From Candidatus Saccharimonadia bacterium (GTDB taxonomy: Bacteria > Patescibacteriota > Saccharimonadia > Saccharimonadales > Saccharimonadaceae): 13,501 nt of DNA. Under the pieces are notes generated by a model, which was not told where the DNA came from, did not search any database, and saw only the letters and a program-made list of their open reading frames with translations. Positions 12,742 through 13,501 of the stretch are shown piece after piece. The position numbers and the translations under genes are program-made. Position 1 is the stretch's first letter, and every line of letters begins with the position of its first letter. Location of the stretch: NCBI GenBank assembly GCA_023257055.1, contig JALRDG010000108.1, positions 1-13,501 of the forward strand. The letters run 5' to 3'.

Positions 12742-13338
12742 TCAGATCCGCCCGATTTTGAGTAGCGTGGACCTCATCTGGTCGTTTCGATGATCCCTGA
12801 CGGCGTCATGGATTCGACGATGCACCGATCGGGCCGTGAGGGCTATACCCTCTTTGAGCCTTTCGGTGTCATGGCGGCCTGCCTTAATTGCAATGTCAGC
12901 ATCGTACGTACCGACGAAGTACTTGTCTATCAGGTCTACGAGACCTGGTATTTTCTTGAGTTCGTCGTCAGTGAATGTTGGCATGTCTTCGCTGAACAGT
13001 GCCTGGTGACTGTAGTAATCGGTACCAGCCCGGTACTTTCGTGGGTTTGAACGAATTCGTCGTACCGTGTAGAAGCTACGTACAGCCAAGTACATCGTCC
13101 ATAACAGTGCCGGCACAAAGATAAGCAAAGCTATTTGTCCGTGTGAACGGAAGAAAATCGCAAATAGTATAAGGCTTGTCACAGAGAACCCAGTACTGAC
13201 TGCGACTACATTGTTTGAAATGCACGGTTTGCTCATCAAAAGATAAGCATTTATTCGTCGGGCGCGTCGGCCGGACGATTTGATGTACCAGCCGTCAACA
13301 ACCTGAGGTTTTGCTAAGGCGTTAGTGGGAATGAACAT
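12742..13338 (-). CDS. Two-helix membrane protein of unknown function (198 aa)
   Basis: I do not recognise the family. The ATG at 13338 (MFIPTNALAKPQ) is chosen over 13362 because AGGAG sits 5 nt before it. A basic N-terminal region (17-40, with SSGRRARRINAYLL) leads into two adjacent hydrophobic segments (about 43-63 and 66-87) with a short turn. They are followed by a basic stretch (TVRRIRSNPRKYRAG) and a cytoplasmic-looking C-terminal half rich in charged helices (about 115-198, DDELKKIPGLVDLIDKYF, then HDTERLKEGIALTARSVHRR). By the positive-inside rule both ends are cytoplasmic. A good promoter (TTGCAT-N17-TATAGT) lies 35 nt upstream. The gene is bracketed by two copies of a 34-bp hairpin repeat, so a related transcription unit may lie just beyond the window edge. 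Real gene; function unknown. Confidence 0.75.
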   Translation of the reverse strand: MFIPTNALAKPQVVDGWYIKSSGRRARRINAYLLMSKPCISNNVVAVSTGFSVTSLILFAIFFRSHGQIALLIFVPALLWTMYLAVRSFYTVRRIRSNPRKYRAGTDYYSHQALFSEDMPTFTDDELKKIPGLVDLIDKYFVGTYDADIAIKAGRHDTERLKEGIALTARSVHRRIHDAVRDHRNDQMRSTLLKIGRI

Positions 13339-13372
13339 CACGTCTCCTGTCGGATGATGCAAGAATACTTAA

Positions 13373-13401
13373 ACTATACCATATACAAGTGTATTATGCA
13401 A
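13373..13401 (-). promoter_or_regulatory. Promoter of the two-helix membrane protein gene
   Basis: On the minus strand TTGCAT (13401-13396), a 17-bp spacer and TATAGT (13378-13373), with TGG before the hexamer giving an extended -10. The expected leader is about 28 nt and contains the AGGAG ribosome site. Confidence 0.7.
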
Positions 13402-13457
13402 CTGTCGATACGCACTAGTGTGAGGTAGTAATACGGCATGATTTCGCTATCAAAATA

Positions 13458-13491
13458 AAAGCGCCCCGTTTTCACAGGGCGCTTGTGGCGG
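13458..13491. repeat. 34-bp hairpin repeat, copy 2
   Basis: Identical to 12685-12718, including the AAGCGCCC/GGGCGCTT hairpin (13459-13466 with 13477-13484). On the minus strand it is followed by TTTTATTTTG, so it probably terminates a minus-strand gene ending beyond the window. The longer outer stem is only partly matched (GTGAAAA) before the window ends. Confidence 0.85.
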
Positions 13492-13501
13492 AAGTGAAAA
13501 T

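Noticed and set aside
12685..13491. CRISPR array or insertion-sequence ends
   Set aside because: Only two direct repeats 773 bp apart with a coding gene between them, no transposase, and a palindromic terminator-like structure.
1..13501. UGA recoded as glycine, as in some candidate-phyla bacteria
   Set aside because: TGA serves as the stop for the gene at 12742, and recognised genes are full length under the standard code without in-frame TGA.

Overview
The window (about 13.5 kb, moderate G+C) looks like a compact genome segment from a Candidate Phyla Radiation / Patescibacteria bacterium, most plausibly a Saccharibacteria (TM7) relative. This is inferred from gene content: a DUF3048 (YerB-type) protein with a sensor kinase and a lone receiver, a PEGA/beta-propeller membrane protein, a sortase with a long disordered cytoplasmic tail, a degenerate NnrD-like protein, many small unknown proteins and very short intergenic gaps. 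No marker in the window settles taxonomy. The standard genetic code applies: TAA, TAG and TGA are all used as stops.

Left part (85-3103, minus strand): an envelope-signalling operon read right to left, DUF3048 membrane-anchored protein, then histidine kinase (10-nt overlap), then single-domain response regulator (5-nt gap). Middle left (3213-4716, plus strand): three small unknown cytoplasmic proteins, each with its own promoter. The second and third are tandem paralogues whose promoter, leader and terminator hairpin are also related; the first of them has a perfect consensus TTGACA-N17-TATAAT promoter. This cassette is the most unusual part of the window.

Centre (4782-10374): gltX (minus); a membrane protein with a long disordered basic N-terminus and a DUF4367-like C-terminal domain (minus); a divergent PEGA plus beta-propeller membrane protein (plus); and a convergent sortase with a disordered N-terminal half (minus). 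Three consecutive genes thus encode surface or secreted-side proteins anchored by one N-terminal or central membrane segment. Right part (10432-13501): tRNA-Leu(CAA) with encoded CCA, a degenerate carbohydrate-kinase-fold protein (minus), a small unknown protein (plus), a HAD-IB phosphatase (minus), and a two-helix membrane protein of unknown function (minus) flanked by two copies of a 34-bp hairpin repeat.

Regulation visible in the sequence: several genes have a TATACT -10 hexamer, three of them in an extended TGnTATACT form, only 9-10 nt before the start codon. This predicts leaderless or near-leaderless mRNAs. Other genes have clear Shine-Dalgarno sequences. Most genes end in strong intrinsic terminators, often shared between convergent genes. 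No stretch over 300 bases lacks a gene. There are no insertion sequences, CRISPR arrays or rRNA genes.
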